From NCBI GenBank assembly GCA_038148375.1, contig JAYQVH010000002.1, positions 275,400-339,399 of the forward strand: a stretch of DNA of 64,000 nt, written 5' to 3'. Source of the DNA: CAWUEX02 sp038148375 (GTDB lineage Bacteria > Pseudomonadota > Alphaproteobacteria > Rhodospirillales > Rhodospirillaceae). This document shows positions 7,795 through 16,423 of the stretch, one piece after another. The position numbers and the translations under genes were made by a program. A model generated the notes under the pieces. The model saw only the letters and a program-made list of their open reading frames with translations, did not search any database and was not told where the DNA came from. Position 1 is the stretch's first letter. Each line of letters begins with the position of its first letter.

Positions 7795-7822
7795 TCGCTT
7801 ACCTATTGAGGAGACCCCAAAG

Positions 7823-8314
7823 ATGAACCGCTGGCTGCACGCGATGACCGCACTTTCAATTTTATCGGCCGCACCGGCGCTTGCTGAGTCGCAAGCCGAA
7901 CGCGGCGAATATCTGAGCCACGTCATGGTGTGTTCGGAGTGCCATACGCCGGGCGTGTTGTCGGGCGGCGAACGCGGACCGGAATTGGCGGGCAGTGAAG
8001 TTGGCTACGGCATTCCGGGTCTCGGCGTGTATTACGGTGCCAACCTGACGCCGGATATGGAGACCGGGATTGGGTCGTGGAGCGAAGACGAAATCGTCAC
8101 CGCGCTGCGCACCGGCGTGCGCCCCGACGGACGCATTCTTTCGCCGGTGATGCCGTGGCGCGCCTTTTCCAAAATGAACGACGAAGACGCATATGCGCTC
8201 GCCGCGTATCTCAAGAGCTTGGAGCCGGTCAGCAATGCCGTGCCCGGGCCGTTTGGACCGACCGAAACGCCGACGTCGTTCTACTACGACTTTGTGATTC
8301 CGAAGGCCGAGTAA
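7823..8314 (+). CDS. periplasmic monoheme cytochrome c
   Basis: 163 residues from ATG 7823, preceded by GAGGAG. An in-frame start at 7646 would overlap the upstream gene and hide the signal peptide, so I reject it. The signal peptide ends at about residue 21 (PALA). One heme site is visible, C37-S-E-C40-H41, with the likely axial Met in SPVMPW (M110). The rest (YGANLTPDMETGIGSWSEDE, ALRTGVRPDGR) matches the diheme/monoheme cytochrome c group found as electron-transfer partners of periplasmic dehydrogenases. It closes the gene run 4216-8314 and is the one clear electron carrier in it. The SDR gene converges on it from the right. Confidence 0.88.
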   Translation: MNRWLHAMTALSILSAAPALAESQAERGEYLSHVMVCSECHTPGVLSGGERGPELAGSEVGYGIPGLGVYYGANLTPDMETGIGSWSEDEIVTALRTGVRPDGRILSPVMPWRAFSKMNDEDAYALAAYLKSLEPVSNAVPGPFGPTETPTSFYYDFVIPKAE

Positions 8315-8323
8315 CCGTCGCCG

Positions 8324-9220
8324 CTACACCGGCATGCGCAGGTATCCATCCATTGATCCGCCGGGGCCGGAGTCCAGGTAGAAGTCCAGAATCAGCGGCT
8401 GACCGGGCTCGATGGCGTAGGGCGTAAGGTCGGTGATGCCTTCCTCGGTGAGCACGTCGTCGTCGAGGAAAAAGTTGCCCGTGCAGGTCTTGGCATCGCG
8501 CGTCAGGATGGCGTGCGCTGCATCGGCGACGATGTCGGTGGTCCGGCAGTGCTTGACCACGGAGTTGCCGCCGAGTTCATAGCGGATGGCCGCGGTGTCG
8601 ATCGCCGTGCGCGGCCAAAGCGCGTTGGCGGCGATGCCGAATTCTTTGAAGTCCTGCGCCAGGCCGATGGTCGCGAAACTCATACCCATTTTCGCCAAGG
8701 TGTAGGGCAGGGTGCCCTTGTACCATTTGGGGTCGAGGCTGGGCGGCGGTGACAACGTCAGCACATGAGGGTTGGTGCCCTTCTGCAAATGCGGCAGACA
8801 GGTCTTCGCGGCCAGCACCGTGCCGCGCAGGTTGATCTGATGCATCAGGTCGTAGCGCTTCATGGGAATGTCAGCGACGCTGCCGAGCGCGACCGCGCTG
8901 GCATTGTTGATCAGAATGTCGATGCCGCCGAAGGTCTCGACGGTCTGAGCCACCGCGGTGGCGACGTTGTCATCGTCGCGCAGGTCCATCTGGATCGCCA
9001 GTGCCTTGCCGCCCGCCTCTTCGATCTCGGCCGCTGCCGTGTGAATAGTACCCGGCAGCTTCGGATGAGGTTCGGCGGTTTTGGCGGCAATGGCGACGTT
9101 AGCGCCGTCTTCCGCGGCGCGTTTGGCGATGGCCAGGCCGATGCCGCGGCTGCCGCCGGTCACGAACAGGGTGCGCCCTTTCAAGGTGCGAGAGGAATCG
9201 GGCTGATACGGGCTGGGCAT
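8324..9220 (-). CDS. short-chain dehydrogenase/reductase (HSDL2-like)
   Basis: 298 residues from ATG 9220, set by GGAGACC just upstream; the open frame continues much further upstream but only as the shadow of the TolC gene. The cofactor motif TGGSRGIG is at 21-28, NNAS at 105-108, and the catalytic triad is S157, Y173 and K177 (YTLAK). The sequence LSPPPSLDPKWYKG and the later ALWPRTAIDTAA match the subgroup related to human HSDL2, cytoplasmic NAD(P)-dependent oxidoreductases of poorly known substrate. No SCP2 domain is attached. The gene is convergent with the cytochrome c gene, the stops being about ten bases apart. Confidence 0.9.
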   Translation of the reverse strand: MPSPYQPDSSRTLKGRTLFVTGGSRGIGLAIAKRAAEDGANVAIAAKTAEPHPKLPGTIHTAAAEIEEAGGKALAIQMDLRDDDNVATAVAQTVETFGGIDILINNASAVALGSVADIPMKRYDLMHQINLRGTVLAAKTCLPHLQKGTNPHVLTLSPPPSLDPKWYKGTLPYTLAKMGMSFATIGLAQDFKEFGIAANALWPRTAIDTAAIRYELGGNSVVKHCRTTDIVADAAHAILTRDAKTCTGNFFLDDDVLTEEGITDLTPYAIEPGQPLILDFYLDSGPGGSMDGYLRMPV

Positions 9221-9343
9221 CGCAGGTCTCCTGTGTTTGCGCTTATTTGTGGTAGCGCAAACCGGGCTGTACCGCCACCGCAGTCTGGACTCAGGCGTCG
9301 CCGCGCGGCATAACCGGTGCGTCATTCCCTTAACGGACCCGTC

Positions 9344-9727
9344 ATGCCGAGGACGCCGACCCATCCTGTGATCGCTCTGTTTGCCGCGTTCAGCTTCGCG
9401 GCGGCGCTGATCGTGTCGGTCTTTTCGGTATCCCACGCTCCGGTGGCGGCAGCCGAACCCACCGTGCCCTGCGCGGAACATCACCAAGCCGCTCCTGACA
9501 CCGACCTGACGCAAGCCGCTTGCGATAGCCTGTGCGATTCTGCCGACGCCGACCATCTGCTCGCCGTTCCCCCGGACCGCACGCATGTGACGGATTTTGC
9601 CATCCTGGCAGCTGACAGCGTCACCGTTGAACCGAAGTTCGGCGACTCTGCGCACGCGCCGGTCTCTTTCGGCCGCGGCCCGCCGGGCCGAACGCTCTAC
9701 CTCACGACCAAACGCATTCGCATTTAA
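9344..9727 (+). CDS. small secreted His/Cys protein at the head of the copper block
   Basis: 127 residues from ATG 9344; a GTG at 9317 in the same frame is possible but would spoil the hydrophobic signal segment. Residues about 10-40 form a signal peptide or single anchor. The mature part holds a Cys/His cluster (VPCAEHHQ, then two more Cys near DSLCDS) and ends GPPGRTLYLTTKRIRI-like (last part TTKRIRI). Short proteins of this kind often open copper-export or copper-oxidase operons; I do not recognise a named family. It precedes the TolC-like gene by 87 bases. Metal binding is inferred from composition and place only. Confidence 0.5.
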   Translation: MPRTPTHPVIALFAAFSFAAALIVSVFSVSHAPVAAAEPTVPCAEHHQAAPDTDLTQAACDSLCDSADADHLLAVPPDRTHVTDFAILAADSVTVEPKFGDSAHAPVSFGRGPPGRTLYLTTKRIRI

Positions 9728-9814
9728 CTCCCTCTGTCGGCGCGCGTCAGCGCGCATTCGTGCCGTGCCCAAGAGGCCGCGGCGTTTCGCACGTCCAGAC
9801 AGAGAGTTACGACC

Positions 9815-11212
9815 ATGGGACACGTCCCATCCATATTGAGAAACACGATCTTTGCCGCAGCAGGTGCTGTGGTGTTGGCGGCCTGCGCATCGCCTGATCC
9901 GGACGCCGCCTTTGCCGACCTCGGCCAAGCCGTCTTCGAACGTCTGCCAGAACCCGTGTTGTGGCGCACCGGCGGTCCAGAGGACGCCGCTGTCGACGCG
10001 CGTATCGCCGAGTTGCTGGCGGAGCCGCTCACCGCTGACCGGGCCGTCGCCGTGGCGCTGCTGAGCAACCGTTCGGTTCAGGCGCTGTACACAGAGATCG
10101 GCATCGCCCAGGCCGATGTTGTCGAGGCGGGTTTGTTGCACAACCCCATGTTCGAAGTCATGGTGCGTCCGTCGACCGAGGACGGCACCAATCTCGAATT
10201 CGGCCTGGTGCAGAACTTCCTCGATATCTTGATGCGCCCGGCGCGCCAGAAAATCGCCGCGGCCGAGTACGACGCGGTCAAGCTGGAGATTGCAGCGGAG
10301 CTCGTCGCATTCGCAGGTGAAGTCAAAGAAGCATACTTCGAACATCTCGGTGCTCGAAACGCGCGCGACGCTTATGACGCAATCGCGAGTACGGCGAAGG
10401 ATGCGGCGGATCTCGCCGCCGCGTTCCACGAGGCGGGAAACTTCTCCGACCTCGAACTCGCGGAAATCCGCGCCGAGTCCGAAGACGCGGCGCTCGAATT
10501 GATGGATGCAGAGCGCGACGCTGCGGAATCGGAAATTCACCTGGTCAAAATGCTTGGCTTGGCCAGCGGCGCGGACTTCTCTATGCCGCGCCGGCTGCCG
10601 GCAACGCCCGCTACCGCACTGGCAGCAGAAGGTTTGGAAGACCAGGCGCTGCGGGAGCGGTTCGATCTCCAAGGGCTCCGTGCCGAAGTCCTGGCTGCGG
10701 CCGAAGATCTCGGTTTGACGGAAGACTTCCGGTTGATCGACGAAGCGGAGCTCGGCGTCAGTGCCGAACGTGAACCGGAAGGTGAGTGGCTCATCGGGCC
10801 GAGCCTGGAATTTCCACTACCTGTGTTCGACCAGGGCCAGACGCGTGTTATGCAATCGACGCTCCGCCTGCGCCGCGCCCAGGACGAGCTGCTTGCGCGT
10901 GAAACGCAGGTCCGCGCTGAAGTTCGTGCAGCTTTGGCCGTCATGGCGTCCAACCGCTCCAAAGCGCGTCGGTTGCGTGAGACCGTGCTGCCGCTGAAAG
11001 AGGAAATCACGCAGCTCACCCTGAAAGACTATAATTATATGCTGACCGGTCCGTTCGAATTGCTCGAAGCCGAGATGCATGAAAACGAGACCTATCTCGA
11101 ATATCTCGAGGCGCTGACCGATTACTGGATCGCCCGCGCCGCCTTGCAGGCCGCCGTCGGTGGCCGCTTGCCTGCCCCTCAATCCGCATCGCTGTCAGGA
11201 GACGCGTCATGA
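9815..11212 (+). CDS. TolC/CusC-family outer-membrane lipoprotein
   Basis: 465 residues. The N-terminus is a lipoprotein signal (VVLAACASP, lipobox Cys at about 24). The body shows the two repeated long-helix halves of outer-membrane efflux proteins: LLSNRSVQALYTEIGIAQADVVEAGLLHNP in the first half (NPMFE after it) and LPVFDQGQTRV plus a second coiled region in the second half. These proteins form a trimeric tunnel through the outer membrane and periplasm for RND or MacB-type pumps. No inner-membrane pump or adaptor gene is next to it, so its partner is unknown. Its stop overlaps the multicopper oxidase start by four bases (ATGA), which implies translational coupling. Confidence 0.85.
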   Translation: MGHVPSILRNTIFAAAGAVVLAACASPDPDAAFADLGQAVFERLPEPVLWRTGGPEDAAVDARIAELLAEPLTADRAVAVALLSNRSVQALYTEIGIAQADVVEAGLLHNPMFEVMVRPSTEDGTNLEFGLVQNFLDILMRPARQKIAAAEYDAVKLEIAAELVAFAGEVKEAYFEHLGARNARDAYDAIASTAKDAADLAAAFHEAGNFSDLELAEIRAESEDAALELMDAERDAAESEIHLVKMLGLASGADFSMPRRLPATPATALAAEGLEDQALRERFDLQGLRAEVLAAAEDLGLTEDFRLIDEAELGVSAEREPEGEWLIGPSLEFPLPVFDQGQTRVMQSTLRLRRAQDELLARETQVRAEVRAALAVMASNRSKARRLRETVLPLKEEITQLTLKDYNYMLTGPFELLEAEMHENETYLEYLEALTDYWIARAALQAAVGGRLPAPQSASLSGDAS

Positions 11213-12465
11213 ATCGTGCGCGCCGTTCCCTTTTGTCTTCCGTTCTCGCCGGCGCCGGCGCTGCCGTGTTCGGCAACGCCCACGCGCAAGATGGGGCTCC
11301 CGGTTCCGTCCCGGCGCAGCCGCGCACGCCGCTGCCCTATACGCCGGTCCGTACGCTGAACGGCACCACCTTGCCCTATGTCATGAAGGACGGGGTCAAA
11401 GAGTTCCATCTCATCGCCGAGGAAGTCGAGCACGAGTTTGCGCCCGGTATGACGGCCAAGTGCTGGGGCTACAACGGCTCAACGCCGGGTCCGACCATCG
11501 AGGCGGTCGAAGGTGACCGCATCCGTATCCTCGTCACAAACAAATTGCCCGAGCACACAACGATTCACTGGCACGGCCTTTTGCTGCCGAGCGGTATGGA
11601 CGGCGTCGGCGGACTCAGTCAGCCGCACATTCCGCCGGGTGAGACGTTCGCCTACGAATACGATCTCGTGCAGCACGGTACGCACATGTACCACCCCCAC
11701 GCCGATGAGATGGTGCAACTCGCCGTCGGCATGATGGGCATGTTCATCATCCACCCGCGCGACGGCGAGCCCTACAACAAGATCGACCGCGATTACGCGA
11801 TCATGCTGCACAACTGGGCGGTTCATCCCGGAACTTACCGGCCCGATCCGAACGTGATGGTCGAGTTCGATCTCTGGACGATAAACAGCAAGGTCTTCCC
11901 GGCTATCGAATACCCCATCGCGGAAACCGGCGACCGGTTGCGCATCCGCATCGCCAACCTGTCGATGTGGAATCATCCGATGCACCTGCACGGCCATCAG
12001 TTCGTGGTGACCGGATCCGACGGCGGCCGCTGGCCGCAAGCCTTATGGCGGCCCGAGACGACGGAAATCGTCGGAGTCGGCCAGACCCGCGACATTGAGT
12101 TCGATGCCGTGCCCGGCGACTGGGCCTTTCACTGTCACTTTTCGCACCACACCATGAACGCCATGGGTCACGACATTCCCAACCCGCTCGGAGTCGACCA
12201 AAGCCAGGTGGCGATGCGGCTGATGACCAAAATCCCCGGTTTCATGGCCATGGGGCAAAACGGCATGGCCGAGCATCAGGACCACTCGAAGTTCATGCCA
12301 GGTCCGGAAAACACGCTGCCGATGATGATGGGCGATGGCCCGTTCGGAAATCTCGAGATGGGCGGCATGTTTACCGTGGTTAAAATCCGCGACAGCCTGG
12401 ACGGCGAGGGCGACCCGGGCTGGTACGAAAATCCGCCCGGAACGGTCGCCTATAAGGTTTCCTGA
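11209..12465 (+). CDS. periplasmic multicopper oxidase (CopA/CueO-like)
   Basis: 418 residues. It starts with a Tat-type signal (RARRSLLSS, then a hydrophobic stretch to AHA near 26), as expected for an enzyme exported folded with copper. All four copper-binding blocks are present: HWHG at 120-123, HMYHPH at 159-164, HPMHLHGHQ at 256-264, and HCHFSHHTMNAM at 308-319, which gives the type-1 ligands C309, H314 and M319. It probably oxidises Cu(I) or organic substrates in the periplasm using O2. At 418 residues it is shorter than three-domain CopA proteins (about 600) and lacks the long Met-rich insert, though a Met-rich tail (MAMGQNGMAEHQD, then LPMMMGDG) is present. It overlaps the TolC-like gene upstream. 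Confidence 0.93.
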   Translation: MNRARRSLLSSVLAGAGAAVFGNAHAQDGAPGSVPAQPRTPLPYTPVRTLNGTTLPYVMKDGVKEFHLIAEEVEHEFAPGMTAKCWGYNGSTPGPTIEAVEGDRIRILVTNKLPEHTTIHWHGLLLPSGMDGVGGLSQPHIPPGETFAYEYDLVQHGTHMYHPHADEMVQLAVGMMGMFIIHPRDGEPYNKIDRDYAIMLHNWAVHPGTYRPDPNVMVEFDLWTINSKVFPAIEYPIAETGDRLRIRIANLSMWNHPMHLHGHQFVVTGSDGGRWPQALWRPETTEIVGVGQTRDIEFDAVPGDWAFHCHFSHHTMNAMGHDIPNPLGVDQSQVAMRLMTKIPGFMAMGQNGMAEHQDHSKFMPGPENTLPMMMGDGPFGNLEMGGMFTVVKIRDSLDGEGDPGWYENPPGTVAYKVS

Positions 12466-12551
12466 GTCGGACGGGACTTGGTAACATCTACCCACAAATC
12501 ACCGAATTGTTAGGTCGTTTATCTTTAAACACAGCATCCTGGGAGGGATAC

Positions 12552-13205
12552 ATGCTCAAGAAAGCACTTCTCGCGACAGCCCTCGCCGCGGCCGCTCTGG
12601 CCGCCGGATCGGCATCCGCCCACAACTACATGACCTACCAGCGCGCGCCGGCGGGGTACATGTATGACCTTGAAGCGCGCGTCGCCCACGGCTGCCTCGC
12701 CGAAGACGTCAAGGAAGTCCGGCTGAAAATTCCCGAAGGCGTGTATCGGGTTACCCCCGCCTTTAACCGCGATTGGGAAATTGAAACCGTGATGCGCAAA
12801 GTCGATCCGCCGGTCCCCGGCGACGGCGGCCGCCCGATCACCAATACGGTCGACCAGATCATCTGGAAAAACCCTTCACAGGACCTGGCCTACAACCGTT
12901 TCGAAGGATTCAAGTTCCGCGCCAAGCTGCCGAACGAGCCGGGCAAAATCCTGTTCTGGCAGATGGTCAACGTCTGTGCCGAGGGCCGCGATCCGTATAC
13001 GGATCTGCCCGAGCAGGCTCTGGACATCAAAGATCCGGAATTCGGCAAGAAGTTCGAGGAATTCATGGGCTCGACCGCTCATCCGGCCCCGTACACGGTG
13101 CTGTATAAGCCGGACCTTCCTCAGTACCCGTGGGAATGGAAAGCGGAAGATCTGGAAATGACCGGCATGGCGCCGGTCGAACAGACCGCGGAAAACAAAG
13201 ACTAA
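12552..13205 (+). CDS. YcnI-like (DUF1775) periplasmic copper protein
   Basis: 217 residues from ATG 12552, with GGGAGG upstream. Signal peptide residues 1-23 end in ASA, so the mature protein would begin with His24 (HNYMTY). In characterised YcnI proteins an N-terminal His helps bind Cu(II), so this placement supports a copper role. The segment DVKEVRLKIPEGVYRVTPAF fits the DUF1775 pattern of a strand plus PEG turn, and two Cys (C48 and one near 142) may form a disulfide. No C-terminal membrane helix is seen, unlike Bacillus YcnI. It lies between the multicopper oxidase and the CopC-CopD fusion. Confidence 0.75.
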   Translation: MLKKALLATALAAAALAAGSASAHNYMTYQRAPAGYMYDLEARVAHGCLAEDVKEVRLKIPEGVYRVTPAFNRDWEIETVMRKVDPPVPGDGGRPITNTVDQIIWKNPSQDLAYNRFEGFKFRAKLPNEPGKILFWQMVNVCAEGRDPYTDLPEQALDIKDPEFGKKFEEFMGSTAHPAPYTVLYKPDLPQYPWEWKAEDLEMTGMAPVEQTAENKD

Positions 13206-13214
13206 GACAAGGGT

Positions 13215-13267
13215 GGCGGGCTATCTGGTAACAGCCGCGTAACACCGGTGGCCCGCCCCTGTTTTTT
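13215..13267 (+). terminator. rho-independent-like terminator after the YcnI-like gene
   Basis: GGCGGGC (13215-13221) pairs with GCCCGCC (13251-13257), followed by CCTG and six T (13262-13267). The loop is long (29 bases), so strength is uncertain. Confidence 0.55.
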
Positions 13268-13335
13268 CCCCTATGCCATTGATATGAATCTCCGGTCGGC
13301 TGACGCTAATTGACCGGACAAGACGAGGACGATCC

Positions 13336-14970
13336 ATGAAACGCTTCTGCCTTGCCCTTATTGCCGCCGTGCCGTTTCTCGGTGCATTGAGTAACGCCGC
13401 GTGGTCGCACGCCGTGTTGCTGGGATCGACACCGGCCGCCGAAGCGAGCCTGGAGTCCTCGCCCAAGGAAATCATTTTTAATTTCAACGAAAACGTCGGG
13501 CCAATCTTTATCAAGATTCTCGATCGCACCGGTTCAGAGGTTGGCGCTCTCGGCGAATGGACGGTCGACGGCAACGACGTCATCACACCGGTCAACGCCG
13601 AATTGCCCAATGGTACCTACATCGCCACCTACCGCGTGATCTCCGCCGATACGCATCCGGTCGGCGGCAGCGTGGTCTTTGCCGTGGGCGAGGCGGTGTC
13701 CTCCATGGATGATGTGGCCGCCGTGGGCGGCGAAACCAGCGCCTGGGTCGTACCTGTCGCCCTCAACCGTTTTGTTCAGTACGGCGCTCTGCTGCTGGCC
13801 GCCGGCGCGGCTCTGTTTATTGTCGGCATGAACGTGCCGGCGCGCATCGAGGAATCCGTGTTCCGCATGGGTAAATTGTCCGCCGGTGTGGCCGCGGCGA
13901 CCTACATTCTCGCGCTCGGCTTTGGCGGCGCGGAAATGGTCATGGGCGGTGTCGGGGCGTTCTTCTCGCCCGACGCGTGGAGCCAGGGATTGGGGTCCAC
14001 TCTTGGGCCGAGCGCTCTGATCGGCATCCCCGGTCTGCTGATTCTCATGTACGCCTTCAACAAAGGTCCGGCCAACAAACAAACAGGGGTGCTGGTCGCT
14101 GGTAGTGCTGTTTCTGTCGCAAGCTTCCTGGTCACGGGCCATGCCGCAACCGCACCGCCGGTATGGATGATGGCGCCGGTCGTTGCCGTGCACTTGTTCT
14201 GCGCGGCGTTCTGGATCGCGGCCCTGTACCCGCTGGCCAAGACCACACAAGTGGCGGAAATTAGTGAAGCCGGGGCGGTCATGACTCAATTCTCCACCCG
14301 CGCCGTTTGGACGGTCGCAGCGCTGTTTCTGTCGGGCGCCGTGATCACGTGGATCCAGGTTGAATCCGTTTCCAACATGCTGTCGACGGATTACGGCCTG
14401 CGCCTGACGGCAAAGATCGCGATCTTCCTCGCCCTCTTGGGCCTGGCGGCGATGAACAAGATGGTGCTGACGCCGGCGCTGGAAAAATCCGACACCGCTG
14501 CACCCGAAAAGCTGCGCAGGTCGATTAAGATCGAGTACGCCGCGATGGTGTTGATCATCGGCGCGGCCGTCTCCCTGACCCTCGTCACGCCGCCGCGTGC
14601 AACCATGGATATGGGCGATGGCGGTATGGGCGGCATGGCCATGGGCGGCGGCTTCCAGGCCGAGATCGTCAAGGGCAAGTACACCGCGTCGATGAGCGTC
14701 GATCCGGCCGGGACCGGCTCAAACATGGTGATGGTCGAGTTCAAGGACGATGCCGGCAATCCGGTCGAAATGCTCGACGTCACGATCCAATGGTCGCTGC
14801 CGAGCGCCGGACTGGAAGGCATCGAAGGCCGCGGTGAGGTGGTCATGCCCGGCATGTATCATTTCATGTTCGATCAGTTGATCATTCCGGGGACGTGGAC
14901 CGCGCAGATCGATGCCTTTGTCGATGACTTCGACAAGCAGATCTTCCGCACCGAAGTGCCGATCAAGTAG
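13336..14970 (+). CDS. CopC-CopD fusion with C-terminal YtkA-like domain
   Basis: 544 residues in three parts. Signal peptide 1-24 ends AWS, so the mature protein starts with His25; with D105 and H107 (ADTHPVGGS) this forms the Cu(II) site known from CopC (His1, Asp and His about 80 residues on). Residues about 125-425 hold eight membrane helices of the CopD family, thought to take copper into the cytoplasm. After a Met/Gly-rich linker (MDMGDGGMGGMAMGGG, about 430-445) comes a periplasmic beta domain of about 100 residues like YtkA/FixH. Fusions of CopC and CopD are known; the added third domain is less usual. The gene starts 130 bases after the YcnI-like gene and is followed 27 bases on by the ABC permeases. 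Confidence 0.88.
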   Translation: MKRFCLALIAAVPFLGALSNAAWSHAVLLGSTPAAEASLESSPKEIIFNFNENVGPIFIKILDRTGSEVGALGEWTVDGNDVITPVNAELPNGTYIATYRVISADTHPVGGSVVFAVGEAVSSMDDVAAVGGETSAWVVPVALNRFVQYGALLLAAGAALFIVGMNVPARIEESVFRMGKLSAGVAAATYILALGFGGAEMVMGGVGAFFSPDAWSQGLGSTLGPSALIGIPGLLILMYAFNKGPANKQTGVLVAGSAVSVASFLVTGHAATAPPVWMMAPVVAVHLFCAAFWIAALYPLAKTTQVAEISEAGAVMTQFSTRAVWTVAALFLSGAVITWIQVESVSNMLSTDYGLRLTAKIAIFLALLGLAAMNKMVLTPALEKSDTAAPEKLRRSIKIEYAAMVLIIGAAVSLTLVTPPRATMDMGDGGMGGMAMGGGFQAEIVKGKYTASMSVDPAGTGSNMVMVEFKDDAGNPVEMLDVTIQWSLPSAGLEGIEGRGEVVMPGMYHFMFDQLIIPGTWTAQIDAFVDDFDKQIFRTEVPIK

Positions 14971-14997
14971 TCAACCAGCCAAGCCAGGGGGAAAGGC

Positions 14998-16413
14998 ATG
15001 ATCCTCACCGTCGCCGGTAAGGAGTTTAAGGAGATCATTCGCGACGGCCGCATCAAGTGGTCGGCCGCTATTCTCGCCATCATGCTCATCGCCGCGCTGT
15101 CGACGGCAGCGCAGCGCTTTGCCGATATTTCGGCGGAGCGGGCCTCGGCGCAGGAAGTCGTTAATGCGCAGTTCGCGGCGCAAGGAGAAAAAAACCCTCA
15201 CGCTGCGGCACATTACGGCCTGTACGCCTTCAAGCCTGTGACGCCGTTGTCGTTCTTCGACACCGGCATCTCAAGCTACACCGGGGTGTCGATTTGGCTG
15301 GAAGCTCATAAGAAAAACGATGCCGAGGGCGAGCCCGCCCGCGACACCACCGCCATCGCCCGCTTCGGTGAACTGACGGCCGCGTTTACCCTGCAAATGC
15401 TGTTGCCGCTGTTGGTGATCCTGCTTGCCTTTCCGGCGTTTGCCGGCGAGCGGGAAGCCGGGACATTGCGTCAGGTGCTGAGCATGCAGGTCTCTCCGGT
15501 GCAGCTGCTGTTCGGTAAGGCGTTGGGCGCGATGGCCGCGCTTGCCGTGTTCATCGGCCCCATCCTCCTGATCGGACTCATCGGGCTAATTTTTTCTCCG
15601 GGCGGTGCCGCCTACATCGGCCACGGCATCGTCATTGTGCTCGTCTACGTGATCTACGCCCTGATCTTTCTGTTCCTGACGCTCGCCGTGTCCGCGAACC
15701 TCAAATCCGCCCAGGCGACGCTGGTCGCCATGGTCGGCTTCTGGGCGATCTCGAGTTTTGTCTTACCGCGCGCCGCATCGGACTTGTCGCGCCTGCTGTA
15801 CCCCACGCCAACGGCGGTCGCCTTTGACAAGGCTGTCGAGGAAGCGATCCAATCCGGGGTCGACGGCGTCAGCCCCGCAACCAAGATTCAGCAGCGTCAG
15901 GAACAAACATTGGCGCTCTATAACGCGGACAGCGTCGACGATCTGCCGATCAATTTCCAGGGCGTGATCTTCGATCTCCAGGAAAAACTCGATAACGAAG
16001 TCTTCGATAAGTACTACGGCGACCTGCACAAGATTTACGATGAGCAGACCGGCCTGCATCAGGCGTTCAGTGTCGGCTCGCCGCGCATGGCCGTGCAACT
16101 CGCGTCTATGGAGCTTTCGGGTACCTCGCTCGATCATCACATCGCTTTCACCGAGCAGGCAGAACAATACCGCCGCGAGCTGATCGAAAATATGAACCGC
16201 GACATCACCTTCAATTCCGCGGCCGGGCAAGCCGACTACCGCGCTGGGCCGGAGCTGTGGGCGTCGGTCGACCGGTTCGAATACGCCCCGCCGCCGTTGG
16301 GCGATATCCTGACGCGTCTCGGGCCGAGCTTCATGGTGATGTTCCTGTGGCTCGCTCTGTCAATCGTTGCCGGTGTTCTCGCCGCGCGCAAAGTTAAGGT
16401 CACGCTGGGGTAG
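14998..16413 (+). CDS. ABC-2 type permease with large external domain (DUF3526-like), first of pair
   Basis: 471 residues. One membrane helix near 18-38 is followed by a soluble segment, then about four helices between 128 and 262, a long soluble region with many acidic residues (about 270-440), and a final helix near 448-466. FPAFAGEREAGTLRQVLSM is the GEREAGTL motif of ABC-2 permeases that contact the ATPase. This shape fits the DUF3526 permeases usually found as a pair next to a NosF/CcmA-type ATPase. No ATPase gene is adjacent. The transported substrate is unknown; the place after copper genes is only a hint. The stop is 10 bases before the second permease. Confidence 0.82.
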   Translation: MILTVAGKEFKEIIRDGRIKWSAAILAIMLIAALSTAAQRFADISAERASAQEVVNAQFAAQGEKNPHAAAHYGLYAFKPVTPLSFFDTGISSYTGVSIWLEAHKKNDAEGEPARDTTAIARFGELTAAFTLQMLLPLLVILLAFPAFAGEREAGTLRQVLSMQVSPVQLLFGKALGAMAALAVFIGPILLIGLIGLIFSPGGAAYIGHGIVIVLVYVIYALIFLFLTLAVSANLKSAQATLVAMVGFWAISSFVLPRAASDLSRLLYPTPTAVAFDKAVEEAIQSGVDGVSPATKIQQRQEQTLALYNADSVDDLPINFQGVIFDLQEKLDNEVFDKYYGDLHKIYDEQTGLHQAFSVGSPRMAVQLASMELSGTSLDHHIAFTEQAEQYRRELIENMNRDITFNSAAGQADYRAGPELWASVDRFEYAPPPLGDILTRLGPSFMVMFLWLALSIVAGVLAARKVKVTLG

Positions 16414-16423
16414 GGCAGGCACG

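Noticed and set aside
8324..10672. 782-codon minus-strand open frame
   Set aside because: Only its last 298 codons are the SDR gene; the rest is the shadow of the TolC-like gene on the other strand.
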